A stretch of DNA of 64,000 bases from Marinomonas alcarazii (GCF_003208215.1 NZ_QKLW01000001.1:512227-576226); one strand, 5' to 3'. Positions 29,919 through 41,567 are shown, numbered from the stretch's first letter. Notes: generated by a model not told the origin, from the letters alone. Made by a program: numbers and translations.

Positions 29919-31678
29919 AAATTGATAATAGTGTTCACATACCAGGAAAATGGCGCTTTAGGTTTGTATATGCTATCGCCTTGTTGTTGTTCCTCATTGC
30001 TGGGGGGCGACTGTTTCATTTGACGGTTGTTGATAAAGCTTTCCTACAAAACCAGGGTGAAATGCGTGCAGTGCGCACTGAGTCTATTCCTGCAACGAGA
30101 GGCATGATTTTAGATCGTCGAGGTGAGCCTTTGGCGGTAAGTACACCAACATGGACTATTATTGCAAACCCAAAAGCACTGTGGAAAATGCCTCGCGATC
30201 CTTCTATGAATATTGGCCCTGAACAAGAAATTAAGCGCCTTGCTGAGGTTATGGGTGTAGGGCGAGCGTGGTTGCAAGAACGGTTTGAAGCCAATAAGAC
30301 GCGTTCTTTTATGTATCTTAGACGCCAAATTCCTCCCCATGAAGCTGATGCTATTATGGCGGCGCATGTTGTCGGTGTGAGTAAGACGAAAGAATATAAG
30401 CGATTTTACCCAGCGGGCGAGGTTGCAGCCCATGTTGTTGGTTTTACTAACATCGATGACAAAGGCCAAGAAGGCATAGAGCTTGCTTACGATAAAGCGC
30501 TGGAAGGTCAGCCTGGCCGACGCAGTTATGTGAAGGATCTATCGGGCAATATTATTCGTGGTGTCGGTGTGGATGAAACGGAGCACCCTGGTGAAAATAT
30601 TGAGCTTAGTATTGACCTGAGATTGCAATATTTGGCTTATCGAGAGCTTAAAGCTGCGGTTCAAGAGCACCGAGCTACATCCGCTTCTGCTGTGATTTTG
30701 GATGTGAAAACCGGTGAGATTTTGGCTATGGTCAATCAGCCATCTTATAACCCGAATGACCGCTCTAAACTAGAATATGAAGAGTTGCGTAACCGTGCAG
30801 TGATCGATTTATTTGAGCCTGGCTCAACCATGAAGCCTTTTACTATTTCGGCTGCTTTAATGTCTGGCCAGTACACAACTGAAACGACCATTGATACTTC
30901 TCCAGGTTATTTGCGCTTTGGTCGATTTACGATTCGTGATGCTGCCAATTATGGTGTGATTGATTTTGAAAAACTATTAATCAAATCAAGTAACGTTGGG
31001 GCATCAAAGATTGCTTTGTCACTACCGCAAGACGCGGTTTGGAATATGGACTATGAATTAGGCATAGGTTCACCAGTTGGCATTGGCTTTCCGGGTGAGG
31101 CTTCTGGGGTTCTTCCTTCTCATCCTAAATGGCATCCGTCAGAGATTGCGACGTTATCGTATGGATACGGTTTATCTGTTTCCACATTGCAGTTGGCTCA
31201 GGCTTATATGACATTGGCTAATGATGGTTATCGTGTGCCTGTGACTATTTTTAAACAGGATGTTCCGGCTGATGGTAAGCAGGTTATTCCTCAAAAAGTA
31301 GCGCGTGATGTTGTGAAAATGATGGAGTCTGTTGTTCAAAAAGGCTCTGGTAAAGCGGCAAAAATTCCCGGTTATCGTGTTGCAGGAAAGACAGGTACGG
31401 TTCATAAAGTAGGCTCGAAAGGGTATGAATACGACCAGTATATCGCTTTGTTTGCAGGTGTTGCTCCGGCCTCTAACCCTAGATTGGCAATGGTCGTTAT
31501 GGTTAATGATCCTAAAGGTCGCGAGTATTATGGCGGTGAAGTGGCTGCTCCTGTTTTTTCACGCGTGATGGAAGGGGCGTTAACAACATTGAATATTTAC
31601 CCAGACCTGCCCGAAGGACTTAGAGAGGTGCGTTTGGAACCCAAGAAAGTGCCATATCAAGTTGTGCAGGGTGGTTAA
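29915..31678 (+). CDS. ftsI: septal peptidoglycan transpeptidase FtsI (PBP3)
   Basis: FtsI cross-links septal peptidoglycan. The 587 residues have an N-terminal membrane anchor (about 16-37) and a PBP dimerisation domain. The transpeptidase domain has nucleophile S304 (S-T-M-K307), the SxN motif S358-S-N360 and K492-T-G-T. It ends close to the start of murE with no gap. It works with FtsW, encoded further down in the same cluster. Confidence 0.98.
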   Translation: MKIDNSVHIPGKWRFRFVYAIALLLFLIAGGRLFHLTVVDKAFLQNQGEMRAVRTESIPATRGMILDRRGEPLAVSTPTWTIIANPKALWKMPRDPSMNIGPEQEIKRLAEVMGVGRAWLQERFEANKTRSFMYLRRQIPPHEADAIMAAHVVGVSKTKEYKRFYPAGEVAAHVVGFTNIDDKGQEGIELAYDKALEGQPGRRSYVKDLSGNIIRGVGVDETEHPGENIELSIDLRLQYLAYRELKAAVQEHRATSASAVILDVKTGEILAMVNQPSYNPNDRSKLEYEELRNRAVIDLFEPGSTMKPFTISAALMSGQYTTETTIDTSPGYLRFGRFTIRDAANYGVIDFEKLLIKSSNVGASKIALSLPQDAVWNMDYELGIGSPVGIGFPGEASGVLPSHPKWHPSEIATLSYGYGLSVSTLQLAQAYMTLANDGYRVPVTIFKQDVPADGKQVIPQKVARDVVKMMESVVQKGSGKAAKIPGYRVAGKTGTVHKVGSKGYEYDQYIALFAGVAPASNPRLAMVVMVNDPKGREYYGGEVAAPVFSRVMEGALTTLNIYPDLPEGLREVRLEPKKVPYQVVQGG

Positions 31679-33145
31679 ATGGGGCAATTAAGACATGATC
31701 AATTACTTAAATTGGCGGGTTACTCTGTAGAGGGTAATCCGCATTCTGCTTTTTATAGCCGGTTAGAAACCGATAGTCGTAAAGTGGATGAGGATTGCGT
31801 TTTTTTTGCCTTGCCGGGTGTTACATCTAATGGTTGGGACTATTTGGATAATGTTGCTGCCTTAGGTTGCAAGGTGGCCGTTGTGCCTTCTGACCTGAAC
31901 TTACAGCACGATAACATAGAACTCATTTCTGTCGCTGATCCTGCGGCGTTGTTAGTGTCTTGTTTGCATGGCTTTTTTGGTAGTATGCCCGGGCATATGG
32001 TGGCTGTAACTGGCACAAACGGTAAATCTTCCATTTGCTTTTATATTGCTCAACTGGCGAATTTTGTGGGCTTCAACAGCGGTTTGGTTGGAACCTTTGG
32101 CGTTGGGGCTTTAGGGGATTTGGCCGAAGCAAAACAAACTACGCCAGATCTTTTGTCTTTGCATCTTACTTTAATGAATATGGCTGAAAAGGGCGTAAAC
32201 TTTGTTGCCTTTGAAGCGTCTTCTCATGCTTTGGATCAAGGGCGTATAGAAGGGGTTCCTTTTCAGACGGCGGTATTTTCAAACCTTTCTCGTGATCATC
32301 TGGATTACCATGGTGATATGAATGCCTACGCGTTGGCTAAGCGGCGCTTATTTTCTGTAGAGACGGTGTCTCATTCTGTCTTTTGCCTTGATGATTCTTA
32401 TTCTGGTTTTATGGCTGAGGGTGCGACTACGTCGGCCCGTCATACCTATAGCGAGCATAACCCCGAAGCGGATTTTTATGTTAAGCAATTAACCCTTGAG
32501 CCGACAGGGAGTCGTTTTTTGCTTTGTCATCCTGAAGGGGAGTCGTCGGTATTTTTGCCTTTATTGGGGCGTTTTAATATACAAAATGCTTTGGCTGCAC
32601 TGGCGAGTCTTTGGTATGACGTCGAAGATAAGCAGGCGTTGATATCAGGTCTGTCTTCGTTACGCGGCGCGCCCGGACGTATGGATAAGGTGCAATGTCC
32701 AAATGCACCTATTGTAGTGGTTGATTACGCACATACGCCGGATGCTTTAGAAGTTGCGCTGCAAGCATTGAGAGAACATGCCAGTGGGCGCTTGATTTGC
32801 GTGTTTGGCTGTGGAGGCGATAGGGATCGTGGTAAACGACCTTTGATGATGGCGGCCGCTATGCAAAATGCAGATTATGTTTGGTTGACGTCGGATAATC
32901 CGCGTACAGAATCAATAGACCAGATTTTTGCAGATGTGTTGTCACAGACAAATGAGGGTGAGGCATTTAGTTTTGAGCCCGATCGTAGAGTGGCAATTCA
33001 GCAGGCTATTTTGTCTGCAGGGCCGAACGATGTTGTGTTGATCGCTGGAAAGGGTCATGAGTCTTATCAAGATATAAAGGGTGTTAAGCATCATTTTGAC
33101 GATAAAGAAGAGGCTCTGAAGGGGGTGAAAAGCTATGTTAATTAA
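31679..33145 (+). CDS. murE: UDP-MurNAc-tripeptide synthetase MurE (meso-DAP adding)
   Basis: MurE adds the third stem residue to UDP-MurNAc-L-Ala-D-Glu. The 488 residues contain the ATP loop VTGTNGKSS and the Mur-ligase central and C-terminal domains. The signature D406-N-P-R409 marks meso-diaminopimelate specificity over lysine. It begins directly after the ftsI stop and overlaps murF by 11 nt. Confidence 0.98.
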   Translation: MGQLRHDQLLKLAGYSVEGNPHSAFYSRLETDSRKVDEDCVFFALPGVTSNGWDYLDNVAALGCKVAVVPSDLNLQHDNIELISVADPAALLVSCLHGFFGSMPGHMVAVTGTNGKSSICFYIAQLANFVGFNSGLVGTFGVGALGDLAEAKQTTPDLLSLHLTLMNMAEKGVNFVAFEASSHALDQGRIEGVPFQTAVFSNLSRDHLDYHGDMNAYALAKRRLFSVETVSHSVFCLDDSYSGFMAEGATTSARHTYSEHNPEADFYVKQLTLEPTGSRFLLCHPEGESSVFLPLLGRFNIQNALAALASLWYDVEDKQALISGLSSLRGAPGRMDKVQCPNAPIVVVDYAHTPDALEVALQALREHASGRLICVFGCGGDRDRGKRPLMMAAAMQNADYVWLTSDNPRTESIDQIFADVLSQTNEGEAFSFEPDRRVAIQQAILSAGPNDVVLIAGKGHESYQDIKGVKHHFDDKEEALKGVKSYVN

Positions 33146-34481
33146 TCTTACTCTTTCAGATATTGCACAAGCTTGTAATGGCGAGCTTGTTGGTGATGAT
33201 TGTGAAATAAACGCAGTTGTTACGGATACAAGAAAAATCACAAGTGGCTGTATTTTTGTCGCTATTAAAGGTGAACGTTTTGATGGTCATGATTATGTCA
33301 CTCAAGCGATAGATGGTGGCGCGCTTGCTGTTGTCTCTGAGCGCGATGTAGATGTGCAAAATTACGTTAAAGTGAGCAATACAACATTAGCTTATGGCGC
33401 AATAGCCCGCTTGGTTAGAGATGCCTTTAAAGGTGAAGTTGTCTGTATTACCGGTAGTAATGGTAAAACAACCGTAAAAGATTGGTTAGCTCAGTCTCTT
33501 AGCAATAAAAATGTGTTAAAAACACGCGCCAATTTGAACAATCAAATTGGTGTGCCGCAAACATTGCTTGAACTGGAAGAGAATCATCAAGTTGCAGTCA
33601 TTGAAGCGGGTACCAGTTTTACGGGTGAAATTCCGTTATTAGCAAAAATAGCGCATCCGGATATAGTGATATTGACGAATGCCAGCGGAAGTCATTTTGA
33701 AGGGCTAGGCGATCTTGGAAGTATAGCCAAGGAAAAGGGCGCATTAATATCTGGCTCTTCATCTGCTGCTAGTGTCATTTTGAACGCCGATGATGAGTAT
33801 TTTGATTATTGGTGTGGCTTGGCTGGTGATCGTAACGTCTATTCGTTTGGCTTTACTGCAGCGGCGAGTCTCTATGCCTCTGAAATAGTTTTAGGTGCAG
33901 AGTCTAGTTCAGCACTGTTTCATTATGATGGGGAAGCTTTACCCGTCACTATCGCAGGTGCTGGAAAGCATCAAATTGCCAATGGCATGGCGGTTGTTTT
34001 AGCTATGTTGATTCTAGGTATTGATTTTAAACAAGCGACTGATAAATTAGCCGCACCTGTGCTGGTATCAGGGCGATTAGAGCGCCTTAAGGCAAAAAAT
34101 GGCGCTCTTATAATTAATGATTGCTACAATGCCAGCCCAAAGTCAGTTGAGGCTGCAATAGATGTGTTATCGATGCAGTCTGTAGAAGAGACCTGGTTAA
34201 TTTTAGGGGCTTTAGGTGAATTGGGTGAGCAGCGAGATGCGATTCATTATGGCTTGGGTGAATATGCGAGAGATAAAGGAATATCTTATTTGATTTGTGT
34301 CGGCCCGGTAGCGAAAGTTGCTGGAGTGGCATTTAGGGATAAAGGGGGAAACGCAATATTTTGTGAAACCCATAATGAGGCGGCGACGGTTGTTAGACCT
34401 CTAGATAAAAAACACGCCATTTTAGTAAAGGGATCTCGGTCCGCTAAAATGGAAAATGTCATTGAAGCATTAATCAATTAG
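33135..34481 (+). CDS. murF: UDP-MurNAc-tripeptide--D-Ala-D-Ala ligase MurF
   Basis: MurF completes the pentapeptide by adding D-Ala-D-Ala. The 448 residues have the P-loop [12 protein letters not shown] near residue 108, the central-domain [12 protein letters not shown] region, and [10 protein letters not shown]. The D-Ala-D-Ala substrate is made by the ddlB product encoded in the same cluster. Confidence 0.98.
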   Translation: MLINLTLSDIAQACNGELVGDDCEINAVVTDTRKITSGCIFVAIKGERFDGHDYVTQAIDGGALAVVSERDVDVQNYVKVSNTTLAYGAIARLVRDAFKGEVVCITGSNGKTTVKDWLAQSLSNKNVLKTRANLNNQIGVPQTLLELEENHQVAVIEAGTSFTGEIPLLAKIAHPDIVILTNASGSHFEGLGDLGSIAKEKGALISGSSSAASVILNADDEYFDYWCGLAGDRNVYSFGFTAAASLYASEIVLGAESSSALFHYDGEALPVTIAGAGKHQIANGMAVVLAMLILGIDFKQATDKLAAPVLVSGRLERLKAKNGALIINDCYNASPKSVEAAIDVLSMQSVEETWLILGALGELGEQRDAIHYGLGEYARDKGISYLICVGPVAKVAGVAFRDKGGNAIFCETHNEAATVVRPLDKKHAILVKGSRSAKMENVIEALIN

Positions 34482-34495
34482 GATATTCCTTAACA

Positions 34496-35578
34496 ATGTT
34501 ACTTCTGCTCACGGCGTATTTAAGTAAATACCATACCTTTTTTACCGTATTCAATTATTTGTCTTTGCGTGCCATTTTGGGTGTGCTTACCGCGTTGGCT
34601 ATTTCTCTTTTGATAGGGAATAAAGTCATTGTTTTTTTGCAGCGTTTGCAAATTGGTCAGTCTGTTCGTAATGATGGCCCTCAGACACATTTGTCTAAAG
34701 CTGGCACCCCGACCATGGGCGGAGCGCTGATCATATTTTCTATCTCTGTGAGTACATTGCTCTGGGGCGATTTGCGTAACCAATATGTTTGGGTTGTTTT
34801 GTTGGTTATGCTGGCATTTGGTGTTGTTGGTTGGGTCGATGATTATCGCAAAGTGGTTGAGAAGAACTCGCGTGGCCTTCCTAGTCGTTGGAAGTATTTT
34901 TGGCAAAGTGTGTTTGGTCTAGCGGCTGCCTTTTATTTGTATTACACAGCGAGCACTCCGGCTGAAACGGCGCTGATTGTGCCTCTCTTTAAAGATGTTG
35001 CCATCCCTTTAGGTGCGTTTTTTATTGTGCTGACGTATTTCGTAATTGTCGGTACGAGTAATGCTGTGAACTTGACGGATGGTTTAGATGGGTTGGCGAT
35101 TCTGCCGACGGTTTTAGTCGGTGGAGCACTTGGTGTGTTTGCCTACCTGACCGGTAATATACGATTTGCAGATTATTTGCTTATCCCATATGTGCATGGT
35201 TCTGGGGAGTTGCTGGTGTTTTGTGCCGCCCTTGCCGGGGCTGGTTTGGGCTTTTTGTGGTTTAACACTTACCCTGCGCAAATTTTCATGGGCGATGTTG
35301 GCTCTTTGGCTTTGGGGGCAGCATTAGGAACCATTGCTGTGATTGTTCGCCAAGAATTGGTGTTGTTCATCATGGGCGGTGTTTTTGTTATGGAAACAGT
35401 GTCTGTCATTTTGCAGGTTGCCTCTTATAAGCTGACCAAACGAAGAATATTTAGGATGGCACCAATCCATCATCACTTCGAATTAAAGGGCTGGGCTGAG
35501 CCTAAAGTGATTGTTCGTTTTTGGATTATCACTGTTTGTCTTGTTTTAGTAGGTTTTGCAACCTTAAAAGTACGCTAG
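34496..35578 (+). CDS. mraY: phospho-MurNAc-pentapeptide transferase MraY
   Basis: MraY transfers phospho-MurNAc-pentapeptide to undecaprenyl phosphate, making lipid I at the inner membrane. The 360 residues have about ten membrane helices. The catalytic signatures are [28 protein letters not shown] and MAPIHHHFE. The length equals that of E. coli MraY. Confidence 0.99.
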   Translation: MLLLLTAYLSKYHTFFTVFNYLSLRAILGVLTALAISLLIGNKVIVFLQRLQIGQSVRNDGPQTHLSKAGTPTMGGALIIFSISVSTLLWGDLRNQYVWVVLLVMLAFGVVGWVDDYRKVVEKNSRGLPSRWKYFWQSVFGLAAAFYLYYTASTPAETALIVPLFKDVAIPLGAFFIVLTYFVIVGTSNAVNLTDGLDGLAILPTVLVGGALGVFAYLTGNIRFADYLLIPYVHGSGELLVFCAALAGAGLGFLWFNTYPAQIFMGDVGSLALGAALGTIAVIVRQELVLFIMGGVFVMETVSVILQVASYKLTKRRIFRMAPIHHHFELKGWAEPKVIVRFWIITVCLVLVGFATLKVR

Positions 35579-35587
35579 GAGTTTTGC

Positions 35588-36937
35588 ATGTCGTTGATCG
35601 GGTCAGATCGGATAAGAGCCGTTGTCGGCTTGGGAGCGACAGGCTTGTCTTGTGTGCGCTTTTTGGCTAGCAAGGGAATTGAATTTTACGTGGTGGATTC
35701 TCGTGAAAATCCACCTGGCTTGGAAGAGGCAAAAAAACTTTGCTCTGAAGAGCGGATCTTTACTGGTGATTTAGAGGTGCTTGAAACCCTTGGGGTGACA
35801 GAGCTGTTTGTAAGTCCCGGTATCGCGTTACGCACACCTGTTTTGGCTCGCCTTGCTGAGCGTGGTGTGGCTATGCGTGGTGATATCGATTTGTTCTGCG
35901 ATTATGTTGATGCGCCTTTTGTTGCTATTACAGGATCGAACGCCAAAAGTACGGTAACGACTTTGGTCGCATTACTGCTTCAGGCGTGTGGTAAAAATGC
36001 TAAGGCAGGCGGTAATCTAGGCTTGCCAGCTTTGGATTTGCTGGCTCCTAATACTGATTTCTATGTGCTTGAGTTGTCTAGCTTTCAGCTAGAAACGACA
36101 CATGCTCTTCAGGCTGATTTGGCCTGTCTCCTGAATGTTTCCGAAGATCATATGGATCGTTATAAAGATCTTTATGAGTATCAGCGGGCTAAGCAAAAAG
36201 TCTATCGCGGTTGTAAAGCGGCCGTATGTAATAAACAGGATATCTTGACGGCTCCGCTGTTGGCTGAGGGCGTCCCTGTCCGTGCTTTTACGACTAAAAG
36301 CCCCGATCTAAAAGAGTACGGCATGCTTAAGGATGGGGATGGTGCTTGGCTTTGTCGTGGTGTTGAAAGGCTGTATCACACTTCTCAAATCGCCCTAAAG
36401 GGCTCTCATAATCATGCCAATGTCTTGGCTGCTCTGGCGATGATTGAGTTGTTGGGTGTGGATGTCATGTCTGAACCTATTGCTAAAGTATTAAGCGAAT
36501 TTGGTGGTTTGCCACATCGTTGTGAGACGGTTCGTACGCACAATGGGGTTACTTACATCAATGACTCAAAAGGCACAAATGTGGGGGCAACCTTAGCGGC
36601 GCTTCAAGGGCTTGGCTCGTCTGCGACTAAAAATATTGTACTGATTGCCGGCGGCGAAGGAAAAGGGGCCGATTTTCGAGCACTTGCTAAACCTGTAAAA
36701 GATTTTGTACGCACCACGTATTTGTTTGGGAAAGACGCAGAACGAATCGCTGAAGTGTTGCCCGCAGATGCTGAAGTAAAGCACTTTGATACCTTGGATC
36801 AAATTGTGGCCAGTATCGGGCAGGATGGCAAAGAGGGAGATATTGTTTTGTTCTCGCCTGCTTGCGCCAGTCTAGATATGTATAAAAATTATGAAGTACG
36901 CGGTGAGCATTTTGCTCGGTTGGTTAATGCATTATGA
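35588..36937 (+). CDS. murD: UDP-MurNAc-L-Ala--D-Glu ligase MurD
   Basis: MurD adds D-glutamate to UDP-MurNAc-L-Ala. The 449 residues carry a Rossmann N-terminal domain (VVGLGATGLSCVRFL), the ATP loop ITGSNAKSTVTTL and YINDSKGTN. The loop has Ala where E. coli MurD has Gly (GSNGKST); I recall the same variant in Pseudomonas, so it is probably lineage-typical. It overlaps ftsW by 4 nt. Confidence 0.98.
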   Translation: MSLIGSDRIRAVVGLGATGLSCVRFLASKGIEFYVVDSRENPPGLEEAKKLCSEERIFTGDLEVLETLGVTELFVSPGIALRTPVLARLAERGVAMRGDIDLFCDYVDAPFVAITGSNAKSTVTTLVALLLQACGKNAKAGGNLGLPALDLLAPNTDFYVLELSSFQLETTHALQADLACLLNVSEDHMDRYKDLYEYQRAKQKVYRGCKAAVCNKQDILTAPLLAEGVPVRAFTTKSPDLKEYGMLKDGDGAWLCRGVERLYHTSQIALKGSHNHANVLAALAMIELLGVDVMSEPIAKVLSEFGGLPHRCETVRTHNGVTYINDSKGTNVGATLAALQGLGSSATKNIVLIAGGEGKGADFRALAKPVKDFVRTTYLFGKDAERIAEVLPADAEVKHFDTLDQIVASIGQDGKEGDIVLFSPACASLDMYKNYEVRGEHFARLVNAL

Positions 36938-38121
36938 AATGGTTGAAGGTATTTGACCGAGTTTCTATTCGTGAATTTGCTCAGGTCGATGCGGTTTTCG
37001 TAGCTTCTGTTGTGGCTATTCTAGCGCTTGGAATGGTGATGGTTTCAAGTGCTTCCATTTCTATATCTGAAAATATTCACGGTCACCCTTACTTTTTTAT
37101 GGTGCGACAGGCTCTGTATCTGATTATTGGTTTGATTTCAGGTTGGATTTTATTGTCATTGCCGACAAGCCAGTTGCATAAATGGGGCATTTTGATGATG
37201 GGCTTGTCGCTCATCTTACTTATTCTTGTGTTGATGCCGGGGATTGGTAAGAGTGTTAATGGCAGTCGTCGCTGGATTAACCTTGTCGTGTTTAACCTTC
37301 AGGCGTCTGAAGTCGCTAAAGTCTGTATGGTGGTTTACGTCTCTGGTTATCTGGTGCGTAGAGCGGATCGAGTGCGAGAAGGTTGGGTGGGGTTCGTTCT
37401 TCCTCTTTGTCTTTGTAGTATTTTTCTATTGTTTCTCTTGTTTGAGCCAGATTTCGGTGCGTCCGTTGTTCTACTTGGTACGGTGATGGTGCTGCTCTTT
37501 TTGGGCGGCGCGCCTTTGTATCAGTTTTTATTGCTGATGATCGGTGCGGTTTTGATGCTAGGCGTCGTTGCAATTTCAGAAAGCTATCGATTGAAACGTT
37601 TGATGAACTTTATCGACCCTTGGGCGGATCCGTTTAATGAAGGCTATCAGTTGAGTCAGGCCTTAATTGCTTATGGTCGCGGGGAATGGTTTGGTTTGGG
37701 GCTTGGTAATAGTGTGCAAAAGCTATCTTATCTGCCGGAGGCGCATACGGATTTTGTGTTTTCCATTTGGGTTGAAGAAACCGGTATGTTTGGTGGTTTG
37801 TTGCTGATCTTTCTGTTTGCAGTGATGGTGGCGCGGGCTTTTAAAATTGGTCGTCGTGCTATGACTTTATCTCGCCCGTTTGCTGGCTATATGTGCTTCG
37901 GCTTTTCCATTCTTATTTTGGCTCAGGTAATCATTAATATTGGCGTGAATACAGGCTTTTTACCGACTAAAGGACTTACGTTGCCTCTTATTAGTTATGG
38001 TGGCAGTAGCCTGATTATTACTTTGAGCAGTTTGTTTGTTGTTGCGCGTGTGGATATTGAAAATCGACGTGTTGAAAACGATTCGGGAGAATCTTCTAAA
38101 TTGAAAGAGAGTGCAGCATGA
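36934..38121 (+). CDS. ftsW: septal peptidoglycan polymerase FtsW
   Basis: A SEDS-family glycosyltransferase that polymerises lipid II at the septum as partner of FtsI. The 395 residues have about ten membrane helices. The SEDS signatures GKSVNGSRRWI and LPEAHTDFVFSIWVEETG are present, as is the family block near PTKGLTLPLISYGGSS. It overlaps murD and murG by 4 nt each. Confidence 0.98.
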   Translation: MKWLKVFDRVSIREFAQVDAVFVASVVAILALGMVMVSSASISISENIHGHPYFFMVRQALYLIIGLISGWILLSLPTSQLHKWGILMMGLSLILLILVLMPGIGKSVNGSRRWINLVVFNLQASEVAKVCMVVYVSGYLVRRADRVREGWVGFVLPLCLCSIFLLFLLFEPDFGASVVLLGTVMVLLFLGGAPLYQFLLLMIGAVLMLGVVAISESYRLKRLMNFIDPWADPFNEGYQLSQALIAYGRGEWFGLGLGNSVQKLSYLPEAHTDFVFSIWVEETGMFGGLLLIFLFAVMVARAFKIGRRAMTLSRPFAGYMCFGFSILILAQVIINIGVNTGFLPTKGLTLPLISYGGSSLIITLSSLFVVARVDIENRRVENDSGESSKLKESAA

Positions 38122-39191
38122 GTGGTGTAAATAAGGTCATTATTATGGCTGGCGGAACGGGTGGCCATATTTATCCAGCATTGGCTTGTGCTCATAGTTT
38201 TAGGGACAAAGGTTTAGATGTTCAGTGGTTAGGTTCGAAAGGAGGCATGGAAGAGTCTCTTGTGCCTAAGCAGGATATTGTTTTGCACTCTTTATCTATT
38301 AAAGGCGTGAGAGGTAAAGGATTACTTGGTTTGTTGGCAGCGCCGTTTAGAGTGTTGCATGCGATAGGCCAAGCTGTGGCCGTTTTGCAAAAGGTTAAGC
38401 CTGATGTTGTGTTGGGCATGGGCGGGTTTGTGGCAGGCCCTGGCGGTGTGGCAGCTCGACTTCTGGGAATTCCTTTGGTTATTCATGAGCAAAATGCCAT
38501 TGCTGGGACAACAAATAAATTACTGTCCAAAGTGGCAAGTTTAAGGTTACAGGCTTTTGATGGTGCTTTGCCAAAGGCTATTAGTGTTGGCAATCCAATT
38601 AGGAACACTATTTTAGATCAGCGGGTTCGTGAATCTAGAAGTGGTGTTGCGCGACCGCTGCGATTACTTGTTGTAGGCGGTAGTTTGGGAGCTAAGGCAA
38701 TTAACGATGTGGTCCCGCAAGTTTTGGCGCAATGGCCTTTTTCTCAGCGGTTAGATGTTTGGCATCAAACCGGAGTTCGTAATTTTGATGCGGTCTCAGA
38801 CATGTATCGTGAGGCTGGAGTGGATGCACGGGTTGAGCCTTACTTGGATAACATGGATCAAGCGTATTATTGGGCGGATATCGTATTGTGTCGGGCAGGT
38901 GCTATGACGGTAAGTGAGCTGGCCATTGCTGGGCTGCCGTCTATTTTGGTTCCATATCCTTACGCAATTGACGATCATCAAACGGCCAATGCACTGTATT
39001 TAGAAAAAAATGGAGGCGCTTATTTATTGCCTCAACCACAGTTAACTTGTGAAAAAATCATTTCATTGCTTTCTGAGTTTGTAGAGAGTGAAGAGACATT
39101 ATTGAAAATGGGTGAGCAGGCCAAATTGGTTGCTCATCCAAATGCAACACAAGATGTTGTTGCACACTGTTTAAGGTTAATTAAATCATGA
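38118..39191 (+). CDS. murG: lipid II synthase MurG
   Basis: MurG adds GlcNAc to lipid I, giving lipid II on the cytoplasmic face. The 357 residues have the two-domain GT-B fold with [12 protein letters not shown] near the N terminus, [10 protein letters not shown], and the C-terminal [12 protein letters not shown] nucleotide-sugar block. It overlaps murC by 4 nt. Confidence 0.98.
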   Translation: MSGVNKVIIMAGGTGGHIYPALACAHSFRDKGLDVQWLGSKGGMEESLVPKQDIVLHSLSIKGVRGKGLLGLLAAPFRVLHAIGQAVAVLQKVKPDVVLGMGGFVAGPGGVAARLLGIPLVIHEQNAIAGTTNKLLSKVASLRLQAFDGALPKAISVGNPIRNTILDQRVRESRSGVARPLRLLVVGGSLGAKAINDVVPQVLAQWPFSQRLDVWHQTGVRNFDAVSDMYREAGVDARVEPYLDNMDQAYYWADIVLCRAGAMTVSELAIAGLPSILVPYPYAIDDHQTANALYLEKNGGAYLLPQPQLTCEKIISLLSEFVESEETLLKMGEQAKLVAHPNATQDVVAHCLRLIKS

Positions 39192-40609
39192 TGAATAACA
39201 AAACTCAGTACGATATTCCGACAATGCGTCGTATCCAAAATATTCACTTTATCGGTATTGGTGGTGTTGGGATGTGTGGTATTGCCGAGGTGTTACATAA
39301 CCAAGGCTATCAGGTATCAGGGTCAGATCTTAAGGCGTCCTCGACAACAGAGCGACTTGAAGAGTTAGGGATCAAAATTTATCTCGGCCATTTAGAAGAA
39401 AACGTGTATGACGCCCATGTTATTGTGGTGTCTACTGCGGTAAATGAGCAAAACCCAGAAATTATTTGGGGGAAAGAGCATCGTATTCCTATTGTTCGTA
39501 GAGCGGAGATGTTGGCGGAGCTTATGCGTTATCGCCATGGCATTGCGGTTGCTGGTACCCATGGCAAAACAACCACAACAAGTTTGATGGCGTCTATTTT
39601 GGCGTCAACTGGTGAGGCACCAACCTTTGTAATCGGTGGTCGTTTAACCAGTGCTGGCGCGAATGCGCAATTGGGTAGCAGTGCGTATCTTGTTGCTGAG
39701 GCGGATGAGAGCGATGCTTCTTTCCTGCATTTGCAGCCACAGACAGTCATAGTGACCAACATTGATGAAGATCATATGGATACTTACGATGGTGACTTTG
39801 AGAAAGTGAAGCATACATTCGTAGAGTTTGTGCATAACCTGCCATTTTATGGTTTGGCAGTGTTGTGTGTTGATGATGAAAATGTTCGCGAAATTCTGCC
39901 ATTACTGAGTCGTCCTGTTTTGACTTACGGGATAGATCAAGTGGCTGATTTCTATGCGACCGACATTGTCCAAACTGGTCGCTACTGCGAGTTTTTAGCC
40001 CACCGTCCTGAGGGTGAGCCGCTGAAGATTCGTTTGCCAATGCCTGGGCGTCACAATGTATTAAATGCGCTTTCAACGATTGCAGTAGCAACAGATTTAG
40101 GTGTTGATGCCAGTGCTATTCAGGCTGGTTTGATGGGGTTTGAAGGGGTTGGTCGTCGCTTCCAAGAACAAAAACCGTTAGAGCTTCCGAACGGGTCTAA
40201 TGTGATGTTTATTGATGATTATGGTCACCACCCGAGTGAAGTTTTGGCAACGATAAAGGCAATTCGTGCAGGTTGGCCAGAAAAACGATTGGTGATGGTG
40301 TATCAGCCGCATCGTTACACTAGGACTCGCGACCTTTACGAAGATTTTGTTCGGGTTTTGTCTCAGGTGGATGTGTTGCTGCTGCTTGATGTTTATTCAG
40401 CTGGAGAAGTCCCGATTAACGGTGCTGACAGTCGTTCTTTGTGTGGCAGTATTCGTCAGCGTGGTAATGTTGATCCTATTCATGTTGGCGGTGAGGCGGA
40501 TTTGCGTTCCATTTTAAGTAATGTCCTGCGTGAGGGAGATTTGTTTATTACGCAAGGTGCTGGTGACATTGGCATGGTATCGAAAAACTTATCAGTGAGC
40601 GGAATTTAA
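39188..40609 (+). CDS. murC: UDP-MurNAc--L-alanine ligase MurC
   Basis: MurC begins the stem peptide by adding L-alanine to UDP-MurNAc. The 473 residues carry [16 protein letters not shown] (Rossmann), [10 protein letters not shown] (ATP loop) and the DDYGHHPSE and [10 protein letters not shown] blocks. There are two tandem ATGs (39188 and 39191); the first overlaps murG as ATGA and was chosen. Confidence 0.98.
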   Translation: MMNNKTQYDIPTMRRIQNIHFIGIGGVGMCGIAEVLHNQGYQVSGSDLKASSTTERLEELGIKIYLGHLEENVYDAHVIVVSTAVNEQNPEIIWGKEHRIPIVRRAEMLAELMRYRHGIAVAGTHGKTTTTSLMASILASTGEAPTFVIGGRLTSAGANAQLGSSAYLVAEADESDASFLHLQPQTVIVTNIDEDHMDTYDGDFEKVKHTFVEFVHNLPFYGLAVLCVDDENVREILPLLSRPVLTYGIDQVADFYATDIVQTGRYCEFLAHRPEGEPLKIRLPMPGRHNVLNALSTIAVATDLGVDASAIQAGLMGFEGVGRRFQEQKPLELPNGSNVMFIDDYGHHPSEVLATIKAIRAGWPEKRLVMVYQPHRYTRTRDLYEDFVRVLSQVDVLLLLDVYSAGEVPINGADSRSLCGSIRQRGNVDPIHVGGEADLRSILSNVLREGDLFITQGAGDIGMVSKNLSVSGI

Positions 40610-40610
40610 G

Positions 40611-41564
40611 ATGTTAAAAACACTAAAAGAAGCAGTGATTGCTGTTATTTATGGTGGCCGCTCGGCTGAACGTGAAGTGTCGATGCAAAGCGGTCCTTTG
40701 GTCGCGGAAGGCCTTAGGTCAAAAGGTTTCCAGGTTGTAGAAGTGGATCTTTATGGCGCTGATGGGCTGTTGGATCCTATTGTGCAATTGCAGTCTGTAT
40801 CATTCGATGTGGCGTTCATCGCTTTGCATGGTGGTGAAGGTGAGGATGGTCGAGTTCAAGCTTTGCTTGAAATGCTTGGTAAGCCTTATACGGGAAGCTC
40901 GCCTTTGGCTTGTGGGTTGGCAATGGATAAAGTGCTAACTAAGCGCTTTTGGCATGGTATTGGTATTCCGACGCCAGCTTATTTGTCTTTTGTTGGGCAT
41001 GCTGATGCAGATGTCATTGAAGAACAGATGTCTTATCCAGTGATAGTAAAGCCTTCAAGAGAGGGGTCTACTATTGGAATTAACAAAGCCACTAACAGAG
41101 CGGAGCTTGATGAAGCGCTTCTTAAGGCGCTTGAGTATGACTCTGATGTTCTGGTTGAGGAGTTTGTTGATGGGCCTGAATTCACGATAACGATTATCGA
41201 TGACGTGGCTTATCCTCCAATAGGGCTTAAGCCTGCCCCTGATCATAAGTTGTATGACTATGAGGCAAAATACATTGCGGATGATACCGAGTATCTACTA
41301 CCTTGTGGCCTGAATGAAGATGATGAAAATGAGCTGCAAATGCTGGCGTTGGATGCTTATCGCTCATTGGGTTGTTCTGGTTGGGGGCGTGTTGATGTAA
41401 TGCGCGATCAAGCTGGGGTCTTTTGGGTGTTGGAAGTGAATACCGCGCCGGGTATGACATCTCATAGTTTGGTTCCTATGGCGGCTAATTATGTTGGAAT
41501 TGACTATGCTTCATTAGTAGAGAAGATTGCGCAAAGTGCTTGGGATAAAGTTGGGCGTAACTAG
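40611..41564 (+). CDS. ddlB: D-alanine--D-alanine ligase DdlB
   Basis: An ATP-grasp ligase making D-Ala-D-Ala for MurF. The 317 residues include YGGRSAEREVSMQSG at the N terminus, VKPSREGSTIG in the ATP-binding region and EVNTAPGMTSHSLVP at the active site. It starts 1 nt after murC. Its stop is in the same frame as ftsQ and only one codon before the ftsQ ATG. Confidence 0.98.
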   Translation: MLKTLKEAVIAVIYGGRSAEREVSMQSGPLVAEGLRSKGFQVVEVDLYGADGLLDPIVQLQSVSFDVAFIALHGGEGEDGRVQALLEMLGKPYTGSSPLACGLAMDKVLTKRFWHGIGIPTPAYLSFVGHADADVIEEQMSYPVIVKPSREGSTIGINKATNRAELDEALLKALEYDSDVLVEEFVDGPEFTITIIDDVAYPPIGLKPAPDHKLYDYEAKYIADDTEYLLPCGLNEDDENELQMLALDAYRSLGCSGWGRVDVMRDQAGVFWVLEVNTAPGMTSHSLVPMAANYVGIDYASLVEKIAQSAWDKVGRN

Positions 41565-41567
41565 CGT

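Noticed and set aside
35936..35960. Ala in place of Gly in the MurD ATP loop (GSNAKST)
   Set aside because: It looked like a damaged P-loop, but I recall the same residue in Pseudomonas MurD and the rest of the enzyme is intact.
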